Below are positions 37,411-44,840 of a stretch of DNA of 48,244 bases, piece by piece (positions within the stretch are counted from its first letter, which is position 1; each line of letters opens with the position of its first letter). The notes under the pieces are model-generated. The model did not search any database. It worked only from the letters and a program-made list of their open reading frames with translations, and was not told the DNA's origin. This DNA is from Thermoplasmata archaeon (GTDB taxonomy: Archaea; Thermoplasmatota; Thermoplasmata; Lutacidiplasmatales; UBA184), in contig JAJYWS010000026.1 of assembly GCA_021791335.1 (NCBI GenBank), forward strand, positions 1-48,244, given 5' to 3'. Made by a program: the position numbers and the translations under genes.

Positions 37411-38495
37411 GGCAGAAACCCTCCCCGGAGGGCCAGGTCGGCCAGCGCCATCGCGGTGACCGACTCCAACGCCACCACCGCCCGGGGGACGATGCAAGGG
37501 TCGTGCCGCCCGGTCACGGTGACGGTGGTGTCGGTATGGTCCCGGAGGTCCACCGTCGCCTGAGGTCGGGCGATCGAGGAGGTGGGTTTGACCGCGAACC
37601 GGACCCGCAGCGGCATGCCCGTCGCGAGCCCCCCGAGGATGCCCCCGGAGTGATTGGTCCGGGTCTCCACCCGGTCGCCGACCCAGTGGAATGGGTCGTT
37701 GTGCTCACTCCCCCGCATCCGAGCCGCCCGGAACCCGGCCCCGAACTCGACGCCCTTGACGGCCGGGACGGAGAAACCGGCGTGGGCCACCACGCTCTCG
37801 ATGGAGTCGAAGAACGGTTCGCCGAGACCGACCGGGAGTCCGGTGGCTCTCACCTCCACGATGCCCCCCAAGCTGTCGCCCTCGCGGCGGGCCGCCCCGA
37901 TCGCCTCGGCCATCGCCTCCGCTACGGCCGGGTCGGGCGTGCCGACTTCGTGGAGGTCGCGTCGGGCCCTGAGCTCGGGGATCGACCATGATTCGGGTAC
38001 CGTCGCCTCGACCCCGCCGATCGACTGGGTGAAGCCGGCGACCTGGATCCCCCGGGGACCGAGCAGCTGGCGGGCGATGCTGCCGGCGATCACCAACCCC
38101 ACCGTCATCCGGCCGGAGAAGATTCCTCCCCCGGAAAGGTCGGCCTCCTCCCCGTACCGGATCCTCGCCGGATAGTCGGCGTGCCCCGGCCTCGGCGTGT
38201 ATCGGAGTCGGTCGTACGGGCCCCGCTGGACATCCGTGTTGGCCACATGGGCCCGGATCTCCCCGCCGTCGCTGCGTCCCTGGACGATACCGGAGTCGAT
38301 CACCAGCCGATCCTCCTCCTGACGTCGGGTCGCGAGACGACGCCCGACCGGACGGCGTCGGTCCAGGTCGGCTTGGATCTGCTCGAGATCCAGCGGAGTC
38401 CCGGCGGGGATGCCCGAGATCCGGGCCCCGACCTCGGGTCCATGGCTCGATCCGAAGATGGTCACGCGCATCCGAACACCCCACTCCATGCTCAT
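37407..38495 (-). CDS. aroC: Chorismate synthase
   Basis: This 362-residue, FMN-dependent protein removes phosphate from EPSP to give chorismate. Motifs are 'VTIFGSSHGPEVGARISGIPAG' (usually FGESHG; Glu is Ser here), 'YTPRPGHADYPARIRYG', 'GGGIFSGRMT', 'MRGSEHNDPFHWVGDRVETRTNHSGGILGGLATG' and the C-terminal 'VTGRHDPCIVPRAVVALESVTAMALAD'. The start at 38495 overlaps the aroA stop by 4 bp. A second Met two codons later is an alternative. Confidence 0.95.
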   Translation of the reverse strand: MSMEWGVRMRVTIFGSSHGPEVGARISGIPAGTPLDLEQIQADLDRRRPVGRRLATRRQEEDRLVIDSGIVQGRSDGGEIRAHVANTDVQRGPYDRLRYTPRPGHADYPARIRYGEEADLSGGGIFSGRMTVGLVIAGSIARQLLGPRGIQVAGFTQSIGGVEATVPESWSIPELRARRDLHEVGTPDPAVAEAMAEAIGAARREGDSLGGIVEVRATGLPVGLGEPFFDSIESVVAHAGFSVPAVKGVEFGAGFRAARMRGSEHNDPFHWVGDRVETRTNHSGGILGGLATGMPLRVRFAVKPTSSIARPQATVDLRDHTDTTVTVTGRHDPCIVPRAVVALESVTAMALADLALRGGFLP

Positions 38496-39772
38496 CGCAG
38501 TTTCTCCATCCTGACCCCGGCCGAGCCGAAGGCCGTACGAAAGGTCGGAAACGACTTGGCGGCCGACTCGCTGGGCCCGAGGATCGACGGCTCCGGCAAA
38601 GCCAGGGCGGCCACCAATGCGCTCAGGAAGAGCCGGTGGTCGGCGAGGTCGGTGCGCCGGAGCGATCGGGGGGGACTCCGCCCGACAATCTCGATCTCGT
38701 CCCGGGTGACCCGGGTCCGGGCCCCGAGCGATCGGGCGAGCAGGGCTGTGGTCGCCCGGCGGTCCGACTCCTTGAAGGCGGCGTGGCCGGCCCCCCGCAG
38801 TCGACTCGGGCCCGGGGTCAGGGCCGCCAGGACTCCCGCCAGGGGTAGAAGGTCGGGGGAGCGGGTGAAGTCCCAGACAAAGGGACGGCGCTCGCCGGCG
38901 CCGACCGAGGCCCCGTCCGGACGCCGGGTCACGCGGGCACCCCACGCCTCGAGGAGATCCAGCACCTCCCGATCGGCCTGGGGCCACTGGGGCCCCATCC
39001 CCGAAACCGTTACCCGGCCCCCGGAGACCGCGGCCCCGGCCCACAGATAGGCGGCCGAGGAGGCGTCGGTCGGAACCGCGAACCGATCGCCCCGGTACTG
39101 TTGTGACCCGGGGGTGGTGAAGAGCCGACCGTCTCGCTCGGCGTCCACCCGGTGATAACGGAGCACCGCCAACGTCGCGTCCAAGTACGGCTCGGAGACA
39201 ATCGGCCCTTCCAGACGGACCCGGGACGGTCCGTCCAGGACGGGAAGGGTCAGGAAGAGGGCCGAAGCGAACTGGGAGCTTTCGGACATCGGCAGGGTCA
39301 CGGTCCCCGAGTGGAGAGGGCCCTGGAGCTGGAGTGGGAGACCGCCGTTCCCGGCCCGTGGGGAATGTATCCGGGCGCCCAGGCGACCGACGGCCCGAAG
39401 GAGGGGGGCCAGGGGTCGCGCTCCCAGCCGGGGAGCCCCGATCAGGCCCACCGGGGCGCCAGAGAGGGCGGCGAGGGGCACCGCGAATCGGAGGGTGGTT
39501 CCCGACTCGCCGCAGTCGACGCGTCGGAGTCGGGAGGGCCGGCTCGACCCGGGGGTCAGGGTCCAATCGGAGGCGCGCCGCTCAACGTGGGTACCGAGGG
39601 CCCGGAGCAACCGCACGGTCGCCCGCGTGTCTTCGGAGTCCAGGGGCCGGAGCAGCCGGAACCTCCGCCCGGCCAGATGAGCCGCGACCAGGGCCCGATG
39701 GGTGTAGCTCTTCGACGGCGGGCCTCGGACCGATCCGCGGAGGGATTGCGGGGTGACCCGAAGGCGACTCAT
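38492..39772 (-). CDS. aroA: EPSP synthase (3-phosphoshikimate 1-carboxyvinyltransferase)
   Basis: This 426-residue protein has the complete set of substrate-binding motifs: 'GPPSKSYTHRALVAAHLA', 'DSEDTRATVRLLRALG', 'DCGESGTTLRFAVPLAAL', 'SQFASALFLTLPVL', 'TDASSAAYLWAGA', 'PDLLPLAGVLAAL', 'AAFKESDR', 'DHRLFLSALVAAL' and 'KSFPTF'. It adds the enolpyruvyl group of PEP to shikimate 3-phosphate. It overlaps the shikimate kinase gene by 4 bp and the chorismate synthase gene by 4 bp. Confidence 0.97.
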   Translation of the reverse strand: MSRLRVTPQSLRGSVRGPPSKSYTHRALVAAHLAGRRFRLLRPLDSEDTRATVRLLRALGTHVERRASDWTLTPGSSRPSRLRRVDCGESGTTLRFAVPLAALSGAPVGLIGAPRLGARPLAPLLRAVGRLGARIHSPRAGNGGLPLQLQGPLHSGTVTLPMSESSQFASALFLTLPVLDGPSRVRLEGPIVSEPYLDATLAVLRYHRVDAERDGRLFTTPGSQQYRGDRFAVPTDASSAAYLWAGAAVSGGRVTVSGMGPQWPQADREVLDLLEAWGARVTRRPDGASVGAGERRPFVWDFTRSPDLLPLAGVLAALTPGPSRLRGAGHAAFKESDRRATTALLARSLGARTRVTRDEIEIVGRSPPRSLRRTDLADHRLFLSALVAALALPEPSILGPSESAAKSFPTFRTAFGSAGVRMEKLR

Positions 39773-40617
39773 GAACGCCCTCCGCCCATGGGGCCGCGAC
39801 CCAATCGGCCCACCGAGAACTGCCGACCCTCGGCGGGAAGGACCGCGCCGATGGAGGGAAGCCGGTCGGGCGGACCTACCGCGACCAGCGCCGGTCCCAT
39901 CCCCGAGACCCCGGCCGCGATCGCGCCCGCCCGGCCCATCGCCGCACGGATCTCCGTAAAGTCGTAGCCCATGGCAGACTCGACCAGGAGGCCGTTGGCG
40001 TCGAGGGCGGGGGCCAGGTGGCCTTCGAGGACCATCCGCTCGACCGGCTGGGCGCTCGACCGGAGCCCCGCGAACCGGGCGACCGCGGTCGGCGACGGCG
40101 GGTGGGTCCGATCGGGCACAAAGACGACCGCCCCCCAATCCGGGGGGACGGGGTGGGTGAGGAGCCAACGATCCTGCCGGTTGTCGGTCACGACGACCCC
40201 GTCCACAAGCCCCGCCAGAGCGTCGTCCAAGGCGCCGGTCGCGCTGAGGCCCACCGACCGTCCGACTCGGGCCGATAGACGGGCGATCTCGAAGGGGGTC
40301 GGGTGGGCCCCCAGGAGGTCGGCGACCGCGGCCAGCGTGGCCGAGGCCACCGCGCTCGAGCTCTTGAGGCCCCGCCCGGCGGGGATCTCGGAGCGGATCT
40401 CGACCTGAATCCGGGGCGTTTCCGACCCGCCCCACTCGGTGCGGCCCACCTCGATGGCCCGGGTCACCAGGGGGCTAGCTCCGGCGGAGGGGACGGGGTC
40501 GGCTTGGAACCTCGCCTGGACCTCGACCGCCAGCGGCAGGGCCGTGGCCGCTCCGATCCCGGTGAAGAGGGCGTTGAGGAAGGTCATCGCTCCCGTCGCC
40601 CGCCCTATGCCTCGCAC
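39769..40617 (-). CDS. Archaeal shikimate kinase (GHMP superfamily)
   Basis: This 282-residue protein is of the GHMP kinase type used by archaea in place of bacterial AroK. The N-terminus 'GRATGAMTFLNALFTGIGAA' and the ATP loop 'EIPAGRGLKSSSAVASA' (residues ~77-93) match the archaeal family. Further blocks are 'SATGALDDALAGL' and 'GVSGMGPALVAVG'. The start is the GTG at 40617, overlapping aroDE by 13 bp: it has GGAGG 7 nt upstream and restores the family's usual N-terminus, whereas the ATG at 40587 would remove it. Confidence 0.92.
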   Translation of the reverse strand: MRGIGRATGAMTFLNALFTGIGAATALPLAVEVQARFQADPVPSAGASPLVTRAIEVGRTEWGGSETPRIQVEIRSEIPAGRGLKSSSAVASATLAAVADLLGAHPTPFEIARLSARVGRSVGLSATGALDDALAGLVDGVVVTDNRQDRWLLTHPVPPDWGAVVFVPDRTHPPSPTAVARFAGLRSSAQPVERMVLEGHLAPALDANGLLVESAMGYDFTEIRAAMGRAGAIAAGVSGMGPALVAVGPPDRLPSIGAVLPAEGRQFSVGRLGRGPMGGGRS

Positions 40618-42107
40618 GGCTCTGCCTCCCGGAGCGCCTCCTCCACGAGTCGATCGGAGGGCGGCGTGCCCCACCAGATCCCGTACGAGGCGGCGGCCTG
40701 GTAGAGCAGGAGCCGCAGCCCGGATTCGTAGGAGGCGGCCCGGGCCGCGGCCGCGTTCCGAAGGCTCGGATCGGTCGCGGCGTAGACGAAGTCGAGCAGG
40801 TGACCCGAAGGGGCCAGCATCTCCCGGATCGGCAGGGCGTCTCCCGAGGGTCCGCGGCCGACCGGAGTGGCGTGGATCACCAGCGAGCTCGCCCGCCCCC
40901 GGCCGGGGGTCCAGCATTCGACTCCGAACTCACGGGCCAGTTGCTCGGCCATCAGGGCCCGGCGTCCCCAGATCGCCACCCGGGCACAGTGTTCCCGCCC
41001 CGCGACCACGGCCGACCGGGCCGCCCCTCCCGTGCCGGCCACCACCAGATCCTCCCCGCTCCAGACTCCCGAAACCTTCAGTTCGGTGAGCCTCCGCTGG
41101 ACCGCGTAAAGGTCGGTATTGTCGGCCCGGACCGTCGAGCCCTGGAAGGTCAACGTGTTGGCGCTGCCCACCGTTTCGGCGCTCGGCTGCCGCCGGTTCG
41201 CCGCCGTGAGCGCCGCCTCCTTGAAGGGCGCGGTCACATTCACTCCCCGCAGGCCTCCCTCGGCCAGCTTCGGGAGGATGCGGATCAGTTCCTGGGCCGA
41301 TTCCGGTTCGAGGGCCAAGTAGAGGCCCGCCCGGTCCTCGGCCCCCATCCAGCGGTGGTGGATCCACGGGCTCCAGGATCGGGCGGCGGGCCGCCCCACG
41401 ACAGCCAGGATCGGCGCCGGAGGTTCGGCTGCGTAGAACCGTCGAAGCCGGTCGACCGGTAGCTGGGCCGGATCGACCCGGCGGCTCACGTCGGTCGGCC
41501 GACGTTCGGGGGGCGCCGCAAACACATAGGGCAGACCGAGGCGCCGGCCCCAGGCCCGTTGGAGTGGGCCGGCCGGGCCGGTCGCCAGGAGCGTGACCCC
41601 CGAACGGGCCGCGGCCTGAGCGCGCGCCAAGATCTCGTCCAGGCCGGGGCCCAGGGTCACCGAAACGACGACTTTGCGAACCGCTCCCGAAGGGACCGGG
41701 TGCTGGAGCTCCCGCGCGAGGTCGGAGGGGGTCGCTTCCGGGGAGAGATGGGTCGACACCCAGACGGCCGGAGCCGGGCCCCCGGCGCCGCGGGCCGGGA
41801 GAGCGTCCCGGGCCGCCTCAAAGTCGATGGCGGCCCAGCCGGCCCCACCGACCCGCGCGCGAAGCCTCGCCCGCTCTGCGGGGTCGTCCGGACCTTCTCC
41901 CCCCTCCGCCCGCGAGCGCAGCGTCAGGAGGAGAGGAACAGGGCTCGGCAACAGTTCGCGGGCGCGGCTCCGATCCGGCTCCGACCATCGGTCCAGGCGG
42001 ATCTCGGCCATGTCGGCGCCGGCCCGGTGGGCGTCCGCAAGCTCCGTCCGGGCCTCGTCGAGACCCCGGGCCGTGAGCGTGACCACCAGGCGGGGAACCC
42101 CGTTCAT
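40605..42107 (-). CDS. Fused 3-dehydroquinate dehydratase (type I) and shikimate dehydrogenase
   Basis: This 500-residue bifunctional protein has two domains. Residues 1-~220 are type I dehydroquinase: 'MAEIRLDRW', the His base at 120 in 'VWVSTHLSPEATP', the Schiff-base Lys145 in 'VRKVVVSVT', and 'TGPAGPLQRAWGRRLGLPYVFAAPP'. Residues ~231-490 are AroE: 'LAVVGRPAARSWSPWIHHRWM', catalytic Lys296 in 'GVNVTAPFKEAAL', 'SANTL', Asp332 in 'ADNTDLYAV', and the NADP loop 'VVAGTGGAARSAV'. The fusion in this order resembles plant and chlamydial enzymes and would channel dehydroshikimate. It starts at the ATG overlapping the DHQ synthase gene by 4 bp. Confidence 0.94.
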   Translation of the reverse strand: MNGVPRLVVTLTARGLDEARTELADAHRAGADMAEIRLDRWSEPDRSRARELLPSPVPLLLTLRSRAEGGEGPDDPAERARLRARVGGAGWAAIDFEAARDALPARGAGGPAPAVWVSTHLSPEATPSDLARELQHPVPSGAVRKVVVSVTLGPGLDEILARAQAAARSGVTLLATGPAGPLQRAWGRRLGLPYVFAAPPERRPTDVSRRVDPAQLPVDRLRRFYAAEPPAPILAVVGRPAARSWSPWIHHRWMGAEDRAGLYLALEPESAQELIRILPKLAEGGLRGVNVTAPFKEAALTAANRRQPSAETVGSANTLTFQGSTVRADNTDLYAVQRRLTELKVSGVWSGEDLVVAGTGGAARSAVVAGREHCARVAIWGRRALMAEQLAREFGVECWTPGRGRASSLVIHATPVGRGPSGDALPIREMLAPSGHLLDFVYAATDPSLRNAAAARAASYESGLRLLLYQAAASYGIWWGTPPSDRLVEEALREAEPCEA

Positions 42108-43132
42108 CGCTCCTCGATCGACTCCTCGATCGCCTGCCCGAGATGCCGGCCCGGGGGGAACCGGCAGCCGACCAAGCGGTCGCCCGGGCGAAGACCGGTC
42201 ACCGGCGTTCGGCCGCGAGGCCCCGAAAGTCGTACCGTCTCCGCCTCCTGGACGAAAAGGGTGCGACTCCGGCCTTCGACAGTGACCTCCAGCAGCGTCA
42301 GGGGTCGACGTTCGATCTTGATCCGGCCGACCCGTACGGAACGGCCGTCCGCACGGGGGTCGCTGACGAACACCGCGTCCCCGGGGACGAGTTCGGAGAG
42401 GTATCGGGTCGTCCCGTTGGCCAGGAGGACATAGGAGTGGGCCGCGCCGGCGTTGACCCGAAAGGAGCGGGGCCGGGTGTAGGCCGAGCCCTCCGCCTCA
42501 CTGGCCACATGGAAGAGGAAGGCGGCGGTGCTGCCCACCAGCAACCCCTCCGACGGCCGCAGGATGGAGGTCGTATCCACGAGGACCCGGTCCCCCATGC
42601 CCGCCGGACGGAGGCTCCGGAGCCGGGCGAGCGTCCAGCCGGCCAGCGCAGGCGGGCGCGCCTCGAGAGCCGCCTCGACGCTGTCCACCGCGTCGAGCGA
42701 GTCGGCCGGAACCACCACGGCGTGGGCCCCATGTTCCAACGCGCCGAGTGCGGCCGGTAGCTCCGAGGGCCCATCGATCAGGGCCCAGACCCTAAACGAG
42801 GTTCCGGCATCGGCCCGGAGGTTTTCGAGGGGAATGACCCGGTCCCGGACCCACTCGACCGCCACCGCCCCCTCGCGAGCCCCGACCTCCCGAGCCCGGG
42901 CGAGGGCGGCGGGCGAATCGACCCGGACGATCGGGATCGGCGGGCCGTCCGGCCGGGGTCGCAGCTGGCGGCCGATCCGGTCGTAGATCCGGACCGTGCT
43001 TGTCGGCTGTCGGAGATCTTTCGGAGGAAGCACCAGCATCCCGAACCCGCGCCGCACCGCGTACTCGGCAATCCGTGTCCTCTCCGGGAGCGAATCGGCC
43101 GTGGGCTGGATGGCGACCCGCTCCCGCGTCAC
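42104..43132 (-). CDS. 3-dehydroquinate synthase II (archaeal type)
   Basis: This 342-residue protein converts 2-amino-3,7-dideoxy-D-threo-hept-6-ulosonate to 3-dehydroquinate with NAD, replacing bacterial AroB. Family blocks are 'VEWVRDRVIPLENLRAD', 'MGDRVLVDTTSILRPSEGLLVGSTAAFLFHV', 'RPRSFRVNAGAAHSYVLL', 'YLSELVPGDAVFV', 'VGRIKIERRPL', 'QEAETVRL' and the end 'GRHLGQAIEESIEE'. The GTG start overlaps the ADH synthase stop (GTGA). This is the second step of the aspartate-semialdehyde route to aromatics. Confidence 0.95.
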   Translation of the reverse strand: MTRERVAIQPTADSLPERTRIAEYAVRRGFGMLVLPPKDLRQPTSTVRIYDRIGRQLRPRPDGPPIPIVRVDSPAALARAREVGAREGAVAVEWVRDRVIPLENLRADAGTSFRVWALIDGPSELPAALGALEHGAHAVVVPADSLDAVDSVEAALEARPPALAGWTLARLRSLRPAGMGDRVLVDTTSILRPSEGLLVGSTAAFLFHVASEAEGSAYTRPRSFRVNAGAAHSYVLLANGTTRYLSELVPGDAVFVSDPRADGRSVRVGRIKIERRPLTLLEVTVEGRSRTLFVQEAETVRLSGPRGRTPVTGLRPGDRLVGCRFPPGRHLGQAIEESIEER

Positions 43133-43890
43133 GGAGTCGATCCGTCCCCGTGCAGGAGTGCGCCGATGCGGCGGGCCAGAGGACCCACCGGCGGGCGCTG
43201 GAAGAGTTTGCGTCCGATGCAGATGCCGGCTCCGCCGGCACTTCGGACGGCGCGGAGCGTGGCGAACAGCGCCTCCTCCGTATCGGTCTTCGGGCCGCCC
43301 CCGATCAGGATGGGGACGGGAGTCGTTGAGACCGTCCGGCCGAACTCCCCCGCATCACCCGGATACGGGATCTTCACCAGGTCGGCGCCCAGATCGGCGG
43401 CCGCCCGGGCAGCGTGCCGCACCTCGGCCGGAGCCACCGGTCCCGGCCGGACCACATAGACCATCGCCAGCAACGGGATCCCGAGCCGACGGCAGTCGTG
43501 CGCCGTGCGGCCGAGCGCTTCGATCATCTCGGGCTCCTCGGGAACCCCGAAGTTGACTTGGACCGAGACGAGGTCCGCCCCCAGACCTACGGCGTCGGTG
43601 ACGCGGCCCACTTGGACCTTCCGCTGCTGGGTCGTGCCCAGGCCGGTGGACGCCGAGAGGTGGACGCCGAGCCGGGTGGTCGGCCCGAGGAATGGGGCGA
43701 CCGTGCGCACCGCCCCCGGGGGGACGATCAGAAGGTCGGCCCCGGCGTCGGAGAGTTCCTTCGCCAACGGTGCAGTGGATTCCAGCCCCTCGATCGGTCC
43801 CAAGGTGACCGAATGGTCCAGCGGGACCGCAAAGAGGCCCCGGGCAGCGCTCGGCAAGAGGCGTCGCATCCGAATTTCGGTTCCGTTCAT
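43129..43890 (-). CDS. 2-amino-3,7-dideoxy-D-threo-hept-6-ulosonate (ADH) synthase
   Basis: This 253-residue class I aldolase-like TIM barrel condenses aspartate semialdehyde with a deoxyketohexose phosphate. Probable catalytic residues are Asp25 (PLDHSVTLGP), Tyr145 (LLAMVYVVRPG) and the Schiff-base Lys173 (LVKIPYPGD), with the phosphate site 'ILIGGGPKTDTEEA'. The spacings are close to those of M. jannaschii MJ0400. The ATG at 43890 is supported by the GAGGGAG 3-5 nt upstream. This is the first structural gene of the 15-gene operon, preceded by a structured leader (43891-44065) that may regulate its translation. Confidence 0.94.
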   Translation of the reverse strand: MNGTEIRMRRLLPSAARGLFAVPLDHSVTLGPIEGLESTAPLAKELSDAGADLLIVPPGAVRTVAPFLGPTTRLGVHLSASTGLGTTQQRKVQVGRVTDAVGLGADLVSVQVNFGVPEEPEMIEALGRTAHDCRRLGIPLLAMVYVVRPGPVAPAEVRHAARAAADLGADLVKIPYPGDAGEFGRTVSTTPVPILIGGGPKTDTEEALFATLRAVRSAGGAGICIGRKLFQRPPVGPLARRIGALLHGDGSTP

Positions 43891-43891
43891 A

Positions 43892-43900
43892 CTCCCTCTC
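43892..43900 (-). promoter_or_regulatory. Shine-Dalgarno of ADH synthase, possibly sequestered
   Basis: On the minus strand gagagggag lies directly upstream of the ATG at 43890. It can pair over 9 positions, one of them G-U, with cuccctttc at 43918-43926 in the leader, which would hide it from ribosomes. Confidence 0.6.
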
Positions 43901-43946
43901 GAAGGTTGAGCCCAATCGAAAGGGAGGCACGGGGAAGGCGGCGAGG

Positions 43947-43963
43947 GGTGGCCGTCGGCCACC
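43947..43963 (-). promoter_or_regulatory. Leader hairpin B
   Basis: The sequence ggtggccgacggccacc is a perfect 7-bp GC-rich stem with a 3-nt loop. It lies inside the long-range repeat and is compatible with both alternative folds, so it may act as a structural spacer. Confidence 0.6.
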
Positions 43964-43970
43964 GTCGGTC

Positions 43971-43987
43971 GGCACCCTCCCGGTGCC
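43971..43987 (-). promoter_or_regulatory. Leader hairpin A
   Basis: The sequence ggcaccgggagggtgcc has a 6-bp perfect stem and a 5-nt loop, starting 6 nt after the leader-peptide stop codon. A ribosome on the stop codon would cover its 5' arm. It competes with the long-range 43922-43991 pairing. Confidence 0.55.
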
Positions 43988-43993
43988 TCCCGA

Positions 43994-44065
43994 TCACCAG
44001 AGCCACGGCATGGCCGCTCCGGTGAGACCGCCTGTGAAAACAAGCCGGCTCGCCGGGTCTGCCAT
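43994..44065 (-). CDS. Candidate tryptophan leader peptide (23 residues, ends MPWLW)
   Basis: This small ORF runs from the ATG at 44065 to the TGA at 43996-43994. Its sequence begins MADPAS and ends A-A-M-P-W-L-W-stop, so two of the last three codons are Trp. A TATA box is centred ~26 nt upstream of the ATG, which means a leaderless transcript of the aro-trp operon would begin exactly at this start codon. Hairpins and alternative pairings follow directly after the stop, ahead of ADH synthase. The layout matches bacterial trp leader peptides, where ribosome position at Trp codons controls expression. Translation is not proven; a shorter version from the internal ATG at 44011 (MPWLW) is possible. 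Confidence 0.6.
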   Translation of the reverse strand: MADPASRLVFTGGLTGAAMPWLW

Positions 44066-44088
44066 CGGACCTAGGACCCTCCCGGTGC

Positions 44089-44094
44089 TATTTA
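44089..44094 (-). promoter_or_regulatory. TATA box of the aro-trp operon
   Basis: Minus-strand taaata (in cgctaaatagc) includes the TAA stop of the upstream TenA-like gene and is centred 26-27 nt before the leader ATG at 44065. No other TATA-like sequence lies between here and ADH synthase at 43890, so this should be the operon promoter. Confidence 0.6.
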
Positions 44095-44820
44095 GCGTTG
44101 ATTGGCGGCGACCGCTCGGCGGTACACTCCGTCCACCAAGAGCGCGTGGATGGAGAACCCCCGCAACATCTGGTCCCACATCTGCTTGCGCACCTCCGGC
44201 GTCGATGCAAAGGAGGCGACAATCTCGCCAATCCACTGACTGTGCTCGACGTCGGCCGTGACATGGAGCCGGTAGTATTCGAGGTTCTCCTCCGGTACCC
44301 CGTAGTGGTTCCGGAAGGCCGGGAGGAGCCGGGCACAGAGCGGGACGTTGGGGGGCTCCGAGGAACCGGCGGCCGAGACATAGAACGGATTGACCCGGTT
44401 CGTGTACAGAAAATCATCGATCGCCACCATGGTGCTGGGCAGCAGCTCGGCCGACTGGACCTTCGCCCGCGGTACGCCGAGACCCTCGCAGAACCGAAGC
44501 CAGAGTTCGGGATGGCCGGGCTCCTTGCCCTTGGGGTCCCCCGCCTCTTCCACCAGCTGATCCAGGATCATGCGTCGATACCGGTCGTTCTTGGGCTCCC
44601 AGGAGCACTGGCTGAACCGCTCCGCCATGGCGATCGGGACGCAGGCGAGCCATGGGTAGAACTGCTGGACCCACTCCTGGACGACCGGCTTGGGGATCTT
44701 GCCCTGCTCCAGTTCATGGAAGAATGGATGGGTGGCGAACGGGTGGTTCTTGAGCTTGAAGTCGGTCAGCTCATCGCGAAATCGAGCCCCTTCGTACCGG
44801 ATCCAAGGCGCCTCGGTCAT
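44092..44820 (-). CDS. TenA/PqqC-like (heme-oxygenase-fold) protein
   Basis: This 242-residue, all-helical protein resembles the PqqC/CADD/TenA superfamily. Features are 'HPFFHELEQGKIPKPVVQEWVQQFYPWL' at the N-terminus, 'LDQLVEEAGDPKGKEPGHPELWLRFCEGLG' in the middle and 'LEYYRLHVTADVEHSQWIGEIV' towards the C-terminus; the conserved Glu, His, Asp and His residues could bind a di-iron centre. The start at 44820 is supported by a TATA-like box 24 nt upstream; longer in-frame versions run into the divergent gene. It ends inside the promoter of the aro-trp operon on the same strand, so read-through is possible. Members of this superfamily make pABA from tyrosine (CADD), oxidise cofactors (PqqC) or degrade thiamine (TenA); which applies is unknown. 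Confidence 0.82.
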   Translation of the reverse strand: MTEAPWIRYEGARFRDELTDFKLKNHPFATHPFFHELEQGKIPKPVVQEWVQQFYPWLACVPIAMAERFSQCSWEPKNDRYRRMILDQLVEEAGDPKGKEPGHPELWLRFCEGLGVPRAKVQSAELLPSTMVAIDDFLYTNRVNPFYVSAAGSSEPPNVPLCARLLPAFRNHYGVPEENLEYYRLHVTADVEHSQWIGEIVASFASTPEVRKQMWDQMLRGFSIHALLVDGVYRRAVAANQR

Positions 44821-44840
44821 GGGCGAGGCAGCGGCTTCGG

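Larger units (their letters stand above)
43922..43991 (-). promoter_or_regulatory. Long-range inverted repeat in the aro-trp leader
   Basis: In the minus-strand RNA, gggaggcaccggg (43991-43979), 2 nt after the leader-peptide stop, can pair with ccccgtgcctccc (43934-43922): 9 continuous pairs, one C-C mismatch and 3 more pairs. This pairing uses the same bases that would otherwise hide the ADH synthase Shine-Dalgarno and excludes the local hairpin at 43971-43987. No U-run follows, so it looks like a translational switch and not an intrinsic terminator. Confidence 0.55.

Noticed and set aside
43918-43991. Intrinsic transcription terminator in the aro-trp leader
   Set aside because: The hairpins are strong, but no U-run of five or more follows; only uuucgauu is present, so a translational switch is more consistent.
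43891-44091. TRAP-type or T-box control of the aro-trp operon
   Set aside because: No spaced GAG/UAG triplet series and no T-box sequence are present, and both systems are bacterial.
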